Below, in pieces: positions 1 through 6,176 of a DNA stretch of 12,070 nucleotides. The stretch covers positions 1-12,070 of the forward strand of contig PXAW01000393.1 in the NCBI GenBank assembly GCA_003567055.1, given 5' to 3'. Under the pieces are notes generated by a model. The model was not told the DNA's origin and made no database searches. It saw only the letters and a program-made list of their open reading frames with translations. Origin of the DNA: Hyphomicrobiales bacterium (lineage in GTDB: Bacteria; Pseudomonadota; Alphaproteobacteria; Rhizobiales; Beijerinckiaceae). Position 1 is the first letter of the stretch, and each line of letters begins with the position of its first letter. Both the position numbers and the translations under genes were made by a program.

Positions 1-2
1 CC

Positions 3-347
3 AAGCGTGCGGTCGAGAGGTCCTTGCGCGATGGCAATGCGGTCATCACGCTTTCGCATGTGGACGATGCGAAGGCTCTGTCCGACGAACTCCGGGCAGC
101 CGGAATCAGCGTCGCCTTCCGCAGCGCCGCCGACCGGAATCTGAAGGAACACTTCTCCGCACGGCTGAAGGCTCTGCGCGCGCGCCTCGGCCTGTCACAG
201 GAGGAATTCGCGCGGACCTACAATCTCGAAACCAAGACTATTCAGGGCTGGGAGATCGGGAAGGTTCCCGACCGTGGCAACCGGCACCTGATCCGCATGA
301 TCGAAAAGGATCCGGTCACGATCAGGCGCCTCGTCAACGAGGGCTGA
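3..347 (+). CDS. XRE-type helix-turn-helix protein, HigA/YiaG antitoxin-like (5' truncated)
   Basis: The frame is open to the left edge, so the true start is probably outside the window. The first in-window start would be TTG at 24, giving 107 residues. Counting from that TTG, residues 46-80 form a clear HTH: a basic helix, then LGLSQEEFARTYNLETKTIQ, then GWEIGK. The tail (LIRMIEKDPVTIRRLV) is the short C-terminal helix seen in antitoxin-type regulators of the HigA/YiaG/NadS kind ('...I.KDPE.V...L'). Such proteins bind DNA and usually repress their own toxin-antitoxin operon. A toxin partner, if there is one, would lie to the left of the window, because none follows on this strand. The assignment to an HTH protein is firm. 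The antitoxin role is inference from the family resemblance. Confidence 0.8.
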   Translation, partial: KRAVERSLRDGNAVITLSHVDDAKALSDELRAAGISVAFRSAADRNLKEHFSARLKALRARLGLSQEEFARTYNLETKTIQGWEIGKVPDRGNRHLIRMIEKDPVTIRRLVNEG

Positions 348-608
348 TCCGCTATCCAAATTGAAACCAATGTCATCAGGGCGTGATGCTTCGGAGACTC
401 CGAGTAACCTCTGTGTGCGAAAATCCAATGCTCGGACGCACCCGGAAAGAATCGCAACTGGCCGAGATTCATGACCGGTGGTTCTTGTCCATGCTGACCG
501 GCAAAGATGCCATGCGGTTCGCGCATTCTCTGAAGTTATTTTGAAATATTATTTTATCGAGTATATATTTATGCGATACGCGTAATTCTGGCAGAGGCAT
601 ACCCAATT
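348..608. other. AT-rich intergenic region between convergent accessory genes
   Basis: This is 261 bp between the HTH gene and the end of the convergent DUF3800 gene. G+C falls sharply at about 531-590, with runs such as aatattattttatcg and tatatatttatg, far below the surrounding GC-rich sequence. I see no convincing terminator, tRNA or repeat. A 38-codon plus-strand frame (429-545) lacks a ribosome binding site and is not called. The base composition fits a foreign or decayed segment. Confidence 0.5.
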
Positions 609-1361
609 TCAATCTCTAATTCCGCTTCGTACGGCGCATCGCCGCAATCGTGCGGCGAAGTAGGTCGCGAAGATCTCGTTTTCAGCAAACTCGTCAGGGG
701 CCTTCCAATAGGCACCAAGGCGACCTGTCAGACCAGCGACCCAATCAGCTGCCTGCATCGTCTGGTAACGATGGCTTTCTAATTGAAATGGCGGCTCGAT
801 GAGGCACTGTCGCCGATCGGTTCCATACATAGCAATCGCTGCTTGTGTAACGAGTGCCGATCGCTGATCATGTTCGTCAAGGGCGAGGAGAAACTGATCG
901 CAGGGTATGCAATCCTCCGCACAGTGCTGGTCGATGCGCTTGATTGCCTCACGCAGAATACGCCGATACAACGCGTTGGCATCGTGGTCGCCGGGGGCGT
1001 CGTGCTTTCCTTGTCCTACGTAGAAGGCAAAGCCGCCAAGACTGCTTATCTTGTTGAAGAGTCGATTCGTAAAATTGCGTAGCTCTCGATATTTCTCGAC
1101 ATTCCGGACTGTGTAAAGCGCCGAGCCCTTCTTCTCCCAAACTGACGGATGCATATTTGAATTGTCGATCTCGAACTTCAGTAGCTCACACTTCCGTTTA
1201 TAGAACCAAGTACCGAAGTTACGAACTTCCTCGACGGGGAGTACGAGCCCGGCAAGCCCGAAGACCGGGCTATCGTTATGCTGCGGGTCATTACGGCTAT
1301 TGTAGGGTCCGATGTGGCCAAACTCATCCAAATAGGCGATGTAGGTCAACGTGGACTCCAT
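609..1361 (-). CDS. DUF3800 domain protein
   Basis: This 250-residue protein has the DUF3800 signature. It begins with a hydrophobic strand ending in YLDEFG (residues 10-15), has a central LALDEHD (160-165), and ends with ESH...QTMQAADWVAG (195-210), the 'Q.ADwvaG' motif typical of the family. The spaced acidic residues D12/E13, D162/E163 and D206 resemble the acidic layout of RNase H-like nucleases. That is inference, and no function is established here. The ATG at 1361 is chosen because the domain starts at once. An upstream in-frame TTG at 1412 would force translation through a GC-rich terminator-like hairpin. No Shine-Dalgarno precedes the ATG, which sits 7 nt beyond the T-run of that hairpin. 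G+C is visibly lower than in the housekeeping genes, suggesting transfer. The gene is convergent with the HTH gene and has no obvious partner gene, only the structured leader upstream. Confidence 0.85.
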   Translation of the reverse strand: MESTLTYIAYLDEFGHIGPYNSRNDPQHNDSPVFGLAGLVLPVEEVRNFGTWFYKRKCELLKFEIDNSNMHPSVWEKKGSALYTVRNVEKYRELRNFTNRLFNKISSLGGFAFYVGQGKHDAPGDHDANALYRRILREAIKRIDQHCAEDCIPCDQFLLALDEHDQRSALVTQAAIAMYGTDRRQCLIEPPFQLESHRYQTMQAADWVAGLTGRLGAYWKAPDEFAENEIFATYFAARLRRCAVRSGIRD

Positions 1362-1368
1362 AAACACG

Positions 1369-1390
1369 AAAACCCGCGCTTGCGCGCGGG
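1369..1390 (-). terminator. Terminator-like hairpin just before the DUF3800 start
   Basis: A perfect 7-bp GC stem (1390-1384 with 1379-1373) has a GCAA loop and is followed on the minus strand by TTTTCGTGTTT. The T-run is short, so termination may be partial. The DUF3800 ATG follows 7 nt after the T-run, so the gene can be expressed from the upstream promoter only by readthrough. Confidence 0.55.
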
Positions 1391-1426
1391 CCTCGGAATG
1401 AGGGCAACACAAGTTTGCGCCTCATT
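1369..1426 (-). ncRNA. Candidate structured leader/small RNA upstream of the DUF3800 gene
   Basis: Read on the minus strand, the segment starts with AATGAGG (1426-1420), followed after a bulged C by GCAA (1418-1415), a 7-nt loop ACTTGTG, TTGC (1407-1404) and CCTCATT (1403-1397). This makes a 7+4 bp stem-loop. After a 6-nt linker comes a second hairpin, CCCGCGC-GCAA-GCGCGGG (1390-1373), whose GCAA loop is a GNRA tetraloop, then TTTT. The first stem begins 5 nt after the proposed -10 box, so the transcript would be about 58 nt with almost no unpaired end. Families of structured RNAs upstream of DUF3800 genes have been reported in comparative-genomic surveys (DUF3800 RNA motifs). Whether this is a member is unproven. 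It could be a free small RNA, an attenuator of the gene, or an RNA antitoxin. Confidence 0.5.
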
Positions 1427-1430
1427 GGTT

Positions 1431-1459
1431 TAGGTAAATGATTCCACTCCAATTGTCAA
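1431..1459 (-). promoter_or_regulatory. Putative promoter for the DUF3800 leader RNA and gene
   Basis: On the minus strand there is a perfect TTGACA (1459-1454), a 17-nt spacer and TACCTA (1436-1431) as a weak -10. Transcription would start near 1424-1426, at the base of the first leader stem-loop. The -35 and the spacing are convincing. The -10 matches consensus poorly. Confidence 0.5.
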
Positions 1460-1537
1460 CCTCGTCAAAGTCACCTTTCATAGTCGACGCCGCAACATTC
1501 ACTCCGGACACTTCACGAAGGTCACCGAACACACCCC

Positions 1538-2506
1538 TCACAGCCCCTCGAACAGGGCGCTCGAAATGTAGCGCTCGGCGAAGGAGCAGGCGAAGGTGAC
1601 GATGCGTTTGCCGCGATTCTCCGGGCGCGCGCCGACTTCCAGCGCCGCCGCGAGATTGGCGCCCGTGGAGATGCCACCCGGGATGCCTTCATTACGCGCG
1701 AGCGCGCGTGAATAATCGAAGGCGGTCTGGTTGCCCACGGTGATCACCTCGTCGATCACGTCGCGGTCGAGAATATCGGGCACGAAGCCGGCGCCGATAC
1801 CCTGGATCTTGTGCGGACCGGGCTGGCCGCCGGAGAGAACCGGCGAATCCTCGGGCTCGACGGCGACCACCCGCAGATCGGGATTGCGCGCCTTCAGCAC
1901 GCTTCCGACGCCGGTAATGGTGCCGCCGGTGCCGATCGCCGAGACGATGATATCGACATGGCCACCGGTATCGGACCAGATTTCCTCCGCCGTGGTCTCA
2001 CGATGGATCTGCGGATTGGCCGGGTTGGCGAATTGTTGCGGAATCACCGCGCCGGGGATCGTATCGCGCAATTCCTGCGCGCGGTTCACCGCGCCGCGCA
2101 TGCCGAGGGGGCCGGGCGTGAGTTCGAGTTCGGCGCCCAGAAAGCTGAGCATCTTGCGCCGTTCCAGCGACATCGTCTCGGGCATGACGAGGATCAGGCG
2201 ATAGCCGCGCGCAGCCGCCACGAAGGCGAGCGCGATGCCGGTATTGCCCGATGTCGGCTCGATCAGCACGCCGCCGGGGCGCACCAGCCCCTGCGCCTCG
2301 AGGGAATCGATCATGGCGACGCCGATGCGGTCCTTGACGCTCGCAATCGGGTTGAAGAATTCGAGCTTCAGAAGGATCTCGGCATCGACCCCGTGCGCCT
2401 GCGGCATCCGCGCCAGCCGCACCAGCGGCGTATCCGCAATGGTCTGCGTGATGGAATCGTAGATTCGGCCCCGGGCGAAACCGCGCGTCCCCGTCTCGTC
2501 GCTCAT
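1538..2506 (-). CDS. cysK: Cysteine synthase A (O-acetylserine sulfhydrylase)
   Basis: This PLP enzyme makes L-cysteine from O-acetylserine and sulfide in the cytosol, the last step of cysteine synthesis. The 322-residue product shows all family landmarks. NPIASVKDR (residues 52-60) has the PLP-binding Lys58, PTSGNTG (84-90) is the substrate loop, GTGGT (192-196) is the phosphate-binding loop, and GGISTGAN lies near the C-terminus. Length is normal for CysK. The ATG at 2506 is chosen over an upstream in-frame start at 2602, because GGAGG (2515-2511) sits 4 nt before it and the upstream extension lacks family similarity. It lies 29 nt downstream of an Rrf2-family regulator on the same strand, so the two are probably co-transcribed, and the regulator may sense cysteine status. 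No clear terminator follows the stop. Confidence 0.95.
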   Translation of the reverse strand: MSDETGTRGFARGRIYDSITQTIADTPLVRLARMPQAHGVDAEILLKLEFFNPIASVKDRIGVAMIDSLEAQGLVRPGGVLIEPTSGNTGIALAFVAAARGYRLILVMPETMSLERRKMLSFLGAELELTPGPLGMRGAVNRAQELRDTIPGAVIPQQFANPANPQIHRETTAEEIWSDTGGHVDIIVSAIGTGGTITGVGSVLKARNPDLRVVAVEPEDSPVLSGGQPGPHKIQGIGAGFVPDILDRDVIDEVITVGNQTAFDYSRALARNEGIPGGISTGANLAAALEVGARPENRGKRIVTFACSFAERYISSALFEGL

Positions 2507-2535
2507 GACGCCTCCAGAATATCGGCGAAAACCGT

Positions 2536-2988
2536 TCAGATCGCGAAATCGAGCGCCGGGGGCGGGCCGCCGAACACGGCCTTCTGCTCGGATTGCTGGC
2601 ACAGATCCTCGATCGTATAGGCATCGAGCGCCGCGAGGAAGCTCTCACCCGCCTCCTTCACGGCGGGGCCGACCACATCGTCGACGAGCTTGGATTCGGG
2701 GAGCGGCGGCAACCCGTCCTCGCCGGTCGCGGTCATCGCCGCGCGCACCACGTCGCCGGCGGTGATCTTGCGGCGCTCGCGGGCGAGCTCGTAACCGCCG
2801 CGCGGACCGCGCACACCCTTGAGAATGCCCTGTCGCACCAGGGCCTGCAGCACGGTTTCGAGATGACGCGGGGGAAGATTATGGCGTTGGGCCAGGAGTT
2901 TGGCCGCGACCGGAGTCGGCCGGGCATGCAGAGCCACATCCACCACGGCCGCGATCGCGAGCAGGGAGCGCCGAGACAGAAGAATCAT
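2536..2988 (-). CDS. Rrf2-family transcriptional regulator next to cysK (CymR-like candidate)
   Basis: This 150-residue protein has the Rrf2 winged-helix fold. It starts [20 protein letters not shown], has an HTH at about residues 26-55 ([19 protein letters not shown]), the wing [13 protein letters not shown] (58-70), and then the dimerisation helix. Iron-sulfur members such as IscR and NsrR carry three clustered cysteines around residues 90-105. Here that stretch has none and the only cysteine is Cys130, so an Fe-S cofactor is unlikely. Cys-less Rrf2 proteins beside cysK recall Bacillus CymR, which represses cysteine genes and binds CysK. That role is inference from context. Between the dut stop and this ATG are 43 nt. 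GAGG lies 10 nt before the ATG, and the palindrome GTTCGAAC (2992-2999) lies just upstream of the start and could be part of an operator. Confidence 0.88.
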   Translation of the reverse strand: MILLSRRSLLAIAAVVDVALHARPTPVAAKLLAQRHNLPPRHLETVLQALVRQGILKGVRGPRGGYELARERRKITAGDVVRAAMTATGEDGLPPLPESKLVDDVVGPAVKEAGESFLAALDAYTIEDLCQQSEQKAVFGGPPPALDFAI

Positions 2989-3031
2989 ATCGTTCGAACC
3001 TCACAATCCAGAAGCGCCCGCCAGACGCGTG

Positions 3032-3484
3032 TCACAGACCGGTGGATCCGAAGCCCCCTGCCCCGCGCGGTGTCGGAGCGATCTCCGCCACAGCAACGAG
3101 TTGCGCCCGTGTCACCGGTGCGAGCACCATCTGCGCGATGCGCATCCCGCGGGTGACCATGAAGGGCGCATCACCGTGGTTGATCAGCACCACGCCGACC
3201 TCTCCGCGATAATCGCAATCGATCGTACCGGGCGTATTCAGAACAGTGACGCCGTGCCTGAGCGCGAGCCCCGAGCGCGGCCTCACCTGAGCTTCGTAAC
3301 CTTCCGGTATTTGCAACTTCAAACCCGTCGGCACAAGGGCTCTTTCGGATTTTTCCATTTTTATCGGGGAATTTTCGGCAATAGCGGCGCGAAGGTCGAA
3401 TCCGGCGGCGCCCGCCGTCTCATAGCCAGGCAGCGGCAGGCCCTCGGCATGGGGCAATGCCTCGACGAGAAGCCGGATGTTCAT
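3032..3484 (-). CDS. dut: Deoxyuridine 5'-triphosphate nucleotidohydrolase (dUTPase)
   Basis: Trimeric dUTPase hydrolyses dUTP to dUMP and pyrophosphate. This keeps uracil out of DNA and supplies dUMP for thymidylate synthesis. All five family motifs are present in the 150-residue protein: AAGFDLRAA (26-34), RPRSGL (68-73), the uracil-binding [17 protein letters not shown] (86-102) with catalytic Asp89, [10 protein letters not shown] (112-121), and the Gly-rich arm [10 protein letters not shown] (140-149). Length is normal. The ATG at 3484 is used because it overlaps the coaBC stop as ATGA, which implies translational coupling. An in-frame upstream start at 3541 would add 19 residues with no family match. 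The coaBC-dut pairing is a common alphaproteobacterial arrangement. Confidence 0.96.
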   Translation of the reverse strand: MNIRLLVEALPHAEGLPLPGYETAGAAGFDLRAAIAENSPIKMEKSERALVPTGLKLQIPEGYEAQVRPRSGLALRHGVTVLNTPGTIDCDYRGEVGVVLINHGDAPFMVTRGMRIAQMVLAPVTRAQLVAVAEIAPTPRGAGGFGSTGL

Positions 3485-4755
3485 GCCGGCGACCCCGCAT
3501 CGACGCCCGCTTCGCCAAGGGCATCGAGCCGCGTGACACATTCCGCAACGAGCTTTCTTGCCACCATGTCCTTGTCCATCTCAGGCCAGGAGATCACCGC
3601 CTCGCCGGCATCGATCAGATGCACCGCGTTGCGCGCACCGCCCATCACCCCGCCCGCGACACCGCTGCCGGCGGAGACGTCGTTGGCGACGATCAGATCG
3701 CAGCCCTTGCGGGCGCGTTTTGCCCGCGCAAGGGCGATCACGTCATGGGTTTCCGCCGCAAAGCCGACGACCAGCGCCGGACGGCCCGCGCGCATCGCCG
3801 CGATTGTGGCGAGGATATCCGGATTTTCCACCAGCGCGAGCGCCGGCGGCCCGCCACCATCCTTCTTGATCTTGCGGGCGGCATCACGATCGGTGCGCCA
3901 ATCGGCCACGGCGGCGGCGAAGACGGCGATATCGGCCGGCAGCGCGGCCTCGACCGCCGCCTGCATCTGCCGCGCGGTTTCCACCGGGACCAGATCGACC
4001 CCCGGCGGGGCCGGGATCGCAACCGGGCCGGAGACGAGCGTTACCCGCGCCCCGGCGCGCGCCGCCGCCGCCGCAATGGCGTGCCCCTGGCGCCCGGAGG
4101 AGCGGTTTGCGATATAGCGCACCGGGTCGATCGGCTCATGCGTCGGCCCGGAGGTGACCAGCACGTGGCGCCCGGCGAGCGGAGTATCGCCCGGCACCGG
4201 CGCCGCATCGAACAGCGCCTGCGTCGCCGCGACGATCGCCATCGGCTCCGCCATGCGCCCGGCGCCGGTTTCCGGCTCGGCCATGGGCCCGGAATCGGGG
4301 CCGACGACGTGCACGCCGTCGCCCATGAGGGTCGCGAGATTGCGCTGTGTGGCGGGATGCGCCCACATGGCCGGGTTCATCGCCGGGGCGATCAGGACGG
4401 GCAGGCGCGTGGCGAGGAGCACCGTGGTGGCGAGGTCATCGGCATGACCGTTGGCCATCCGCGCCATCAGATTGGCCGTGGCGGGCGCGACCACCACGCA
4501 ATCGGCATCGCGTGCGAGGCGGATATGGCCGATCGCCGCTTCATCGGCGCGGTCGAACAGATCGGTATAGGTCTTCTCGCCGGAAAGAGCCGCAGCAGCG
4601 AGCGGCGTGACGAATTCCTGCGCGCCGGCGGTCATCACGCAGCGCACCTGCGCCCCCGCATCGCGCAGGCGCCGGATCAGATCGAGGGATTTGTATGCCG
4701 CGATCCCGCCGCCGATAATCAGTAGGACCCGCCTGCCCTGCAATTCGCCCGTCAT
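3481..4755 (-). CDS. coaBC: Bifunctional phosphopantothenoylcysteine decarboxylase / phosphopantothenate-cysteine ligase
   Basis: CoaBC carries out two steps of coenzyme A synthesis. The C-terminal ligase joins cysteine to 4'-phosphopantothenate using CTP, and the N-terminal FMN enzyme decarboxylates the product. The 424-residue protein has GGGIAAYK (15-22), His77 in IGHIRLA (the catalytic His), APAMNPAMW (123-131), then the ligase domain from about 195 with [11 protein letters not shown] (200-210), ANRSSGRQG (216-224) and KIKK (295-298). The decarboxylase loop reads [13 protein letters not shown] (156-168), where E. coli has a catalytic Cys (GSQACGDIGPGRM). Glu160 takes that position. ATG 4755 is preferred, with GAGG 3 nt upstream and a typical N-terminus. 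ATG 4791 would add 12 residues. The stop overlaps the dut start. The Mth938-like gene ends 70 nt upstream on the same strand. Confidence 0.95.
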   Translation of the reverse strand: MTGELQGRRVLLIIGGGIAAYKSLDLIRRLRDAGAQVRCVMTAGAQEFVTPLAAAALSGEKTYTDLFDRADEAAIGHIRLARDADCVVVAPATANLMARMANGHADDLATTVLLATRLPVLIAPAMNPAMWAHPATQRNLATLMGDGVHVVGPDSGPMAEPETGAGRMAEPMAIVAATQALFDAAPVPGDTPLAGRHVLVTSGPTHEPIDPVRYIANRSSGRQGHAIAAAAARAGARVTLVSGPVAIPAPPGVDLVPVETARQMQAAVEAALPADIAVFAAAVADWRTDRDAARKIKKDGGGPPALALVENPDILATIAAMRAGRPALVVGFAAETHDVIALARAKRARKGCDLIVANDVSAGSGVAGGVMGGARNAVHLIDAGEAVISWPEMDKDMVARKLVAECVTRLDALGEAGVDAGSPA

Positions 4756-4825
4756 TGCCTCGATCTCTCGGCTCCACCCCACCCCAACCATCTCATAACA
4801 CGACGATGCGCCGGGACGGAAATCG

Positions 4826-5209
4826 TCACGCCACGGCGATCAGCGCCGCCGCGACGCGCCGGTTCTCGGCCAGCAGGATGTTGAAGGTGCGCGCGGCAGC
4901 CCCCGTCTGCATCACATCGAGGCGCATGCCGGGATCGCGCAGGCGCCACAGCAGCGGCTCGGGCAGCGGCACGATGTTGCGCCCGGTGCCGATCAGCAGG
5001 ATCTCGATATCCTGCGCCGCAGCGAGGACCGGCGCGAAGGCGGCTTCGTCGAGGGCCGCTGCATCCGCGACATCCCATTTCGAGATGCCCGACGGCAGCG
5101 CGAGGATGGAGCCCTTGTGGGACATCTCGGCGAAGCGAAAACCGCCATTGCCATAGGCGTCGATCGGATGGCGACCGGGCACGAAGCCGTCATAGAGCGC
5201 CCCGGCCAC
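4826..5209 (-). CDS. Mth938-like domain protein of unknown function
   Basis: The 127-residue product has the Mth938/DUF498 hallmarks: PIDAYGNGGFRFAEMSHKGS (15-34), LPSGISKW (38-45), LLIGTGRNI (71-79) and a C-terminal helix with FNILLAENRRVAAAL (109-123). Related proteins include human AAMDC and the mitochondrial complex I assembly factor NDUFAF3. The bacterial role is unknown, but the gene is often found behind secDF in alphaproteobacteria, as here. I choose GTG at 5209. GGAG (5220-5217) lies 7 nt before it and overlaps the secF stop, and the resulting N-terminus matches family length. ATG at 5236 would overlap secF by 23 bp and has a poorer ribosome site. Translation is probably coupled to secF. 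Confidence 0.85.
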   Translation of the reverse strand: MAGALYDGFVPGRHPIDAYGNGGFRFAEMSHKGSILALPSGISKWDVADAAALDEAAFAPVLAAAQDIEILLIGTGRNIVPLPEPLLWRLRDPGMRLDVMQTGAAARTFNILLAENRRVAAALIAVA

Positions 5210-5220
5210 CGTCTCACTCC
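5210..5220 (-). promoter_or_regulatory. Ribosome binding site deciding the GTG start of the Mth938-like gene
   Basis: Minus-strand GGAGTGAG (5220-5213) spans the secF stop codon TGA (5216-5214) and stands 7 nt from the GTG at 5209. This supports a coupled start only a few nucleotides downstream of the secF stop. Confidence 0.5.
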
Positions 5221-6164
5221 GCCGGCTGCGCGGCATCTGGCTCGCTTTGCGCTGCCGAGCCGACCGCGCTCGAGGCGCGCACACCGAGATAGATCAGGAT
5301 CGGCGCGGCGACGAAGATCGAGGAATAAGTGCCGATCACCAGACCGAAGATCATCGCATAGGCGAAGCCCTTGATGATCTCGCCGCCGAGCAGCGCGAGC
5401 GCGAGCAGGGCGAGCAGGGTCGTCGTACTGGTGAGGATCGTGCGCGACAAGGTGGCGTTCACCGCGATATCCAGCACCTCATAGACCGAGACCTTCTTGT
5501 ATTTGCGCATTGTCTCGCGGATACGGTCATAGACCACCACGGTATCGTTGAGCGAATAACCGAGGATGGTCAGCAGCGCGGCGATCGAGGTCATGTTGAA
5601 CTCGATCTGCGTGATCGCGAAGAAGCCGATCGCCAGCACCAGATCGTGCAGGGTCGCGATCACGGCGCCAATGGCGAAATGCCATTCGAACCGGAACCAG
5701 AGATAGACCAGCACCCCGAAAATCGCCATGACCACGCCGAGCGTGCCCGATTGCACCAACTCCGCCGAGACGCGCGGCCCCACCACCTCGACACGCCGAA
5801 TATCGTAATCGGCCTCGAATATGGATCGGAGGGTGGAAACCACCTCCTGCTGCGCCTCCTCGCCACCTTCCTGCAACTGCACGCGCACAGCGACGTCGCG
5901 GGGGGTGCCAAATTCCTGCACCTCGACATTGCCGAAGCCCAGCTGATTCGCTTCGACGCGGATCTGCGCGATATCGGCATTGCCCTCACGGGCCTGCATT
6001 TCCATCACCGTACCGCCACGGAAATCGATGCCGGTATTCATGCCGAAATGCAGGAATGCCGCGACTGCGAGCACGGAGAGCAGCGCCGAGAGCGGAAAGG
6101 TCCAGCGCCGGTACCACATGAAGCGGTAGCGGGTCTCGACGGGGACGTAGCGGACGAGCCACAT
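5214..6164 (-). CDS. secF: Protein translocase subunit SecF
   Basis: SecF pairs with SecD in the inner membrane and uses the proton motive force to help pull proteins out of the SecYEG channel. The 316-residue protein has the first membrane segment at about 22-40, the family motif GIDFRGGT (45-52), a periplasmic P1 domain to about residue 135, then five further membrane segments. GYSLNDTVVVYDRIRE (202-217) is the conserved stretch around transmembrane segment 4. Length is normal. ATG 6164 has GAGGAG (6178-6173) 8 nt upstream, a site that overlaps the secD stop, so secD and secF are probably coupled. The alanine- and acid-rich tail (about 298-316) is unremarkable. Confidence 0.97.
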   Translation of the reverse strand: MWLVRYVPVETRYRFMWYRRWTFPLSALLSVLAVAAFLHFGMNTGIDFRGGTVMEMQAREGNADIAQIRVEANQLGFGNVEVQEFGTPRDVAVRVQLQEGGEEAQQEVVSTLRSIFEADYDIRRVEVVGPRVSAELVQSGTLGVVMAIFGVLVYLWFRFEWHFAIGAVIATLHDLVLAIGFFAITQIEFNMTSIAALLTILGYSLNDTVVVYDRIRETMRKYKKVSVYEVLDIAVNATLSRTILTSTTTLLALLALALLGGEIIKGFAYAMIFGLVIGTYSSIFVAAPILIYLGVRASSAVGSAAQSEPDAAQPAE

Positions 6165-6176
6165 GATCGGCGCTCC

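Noticed and set aside
242..526. Minus-strand open frames opposite the HTH gene
   Set aside because: They overlap a clear HTH domain on the plus strand and show no domain or ribosome site of their own.
429..545. 38-codon plus-strand frame starting with ATG in the AT-rich intergenic region
   Set aside because: No ribosome binding site, no promoter and no recognisable family. It could be a decayed remnant but cannot be supported.
1362..1412. 17-residue N-terminal extension of the DUF3800 protein from TTG 1412
   Set aside because: It would be translated through the terminator hairpin and the extension does not look like DUF3800 sequence. ATG 1361 places the domain at the normal position.
2900..4725. 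Long plus-strand open frames opposite dut and coaBC
   Set aside because: They are shadows of well-identified minus-strand enzymes and have no ribosome site or domain.
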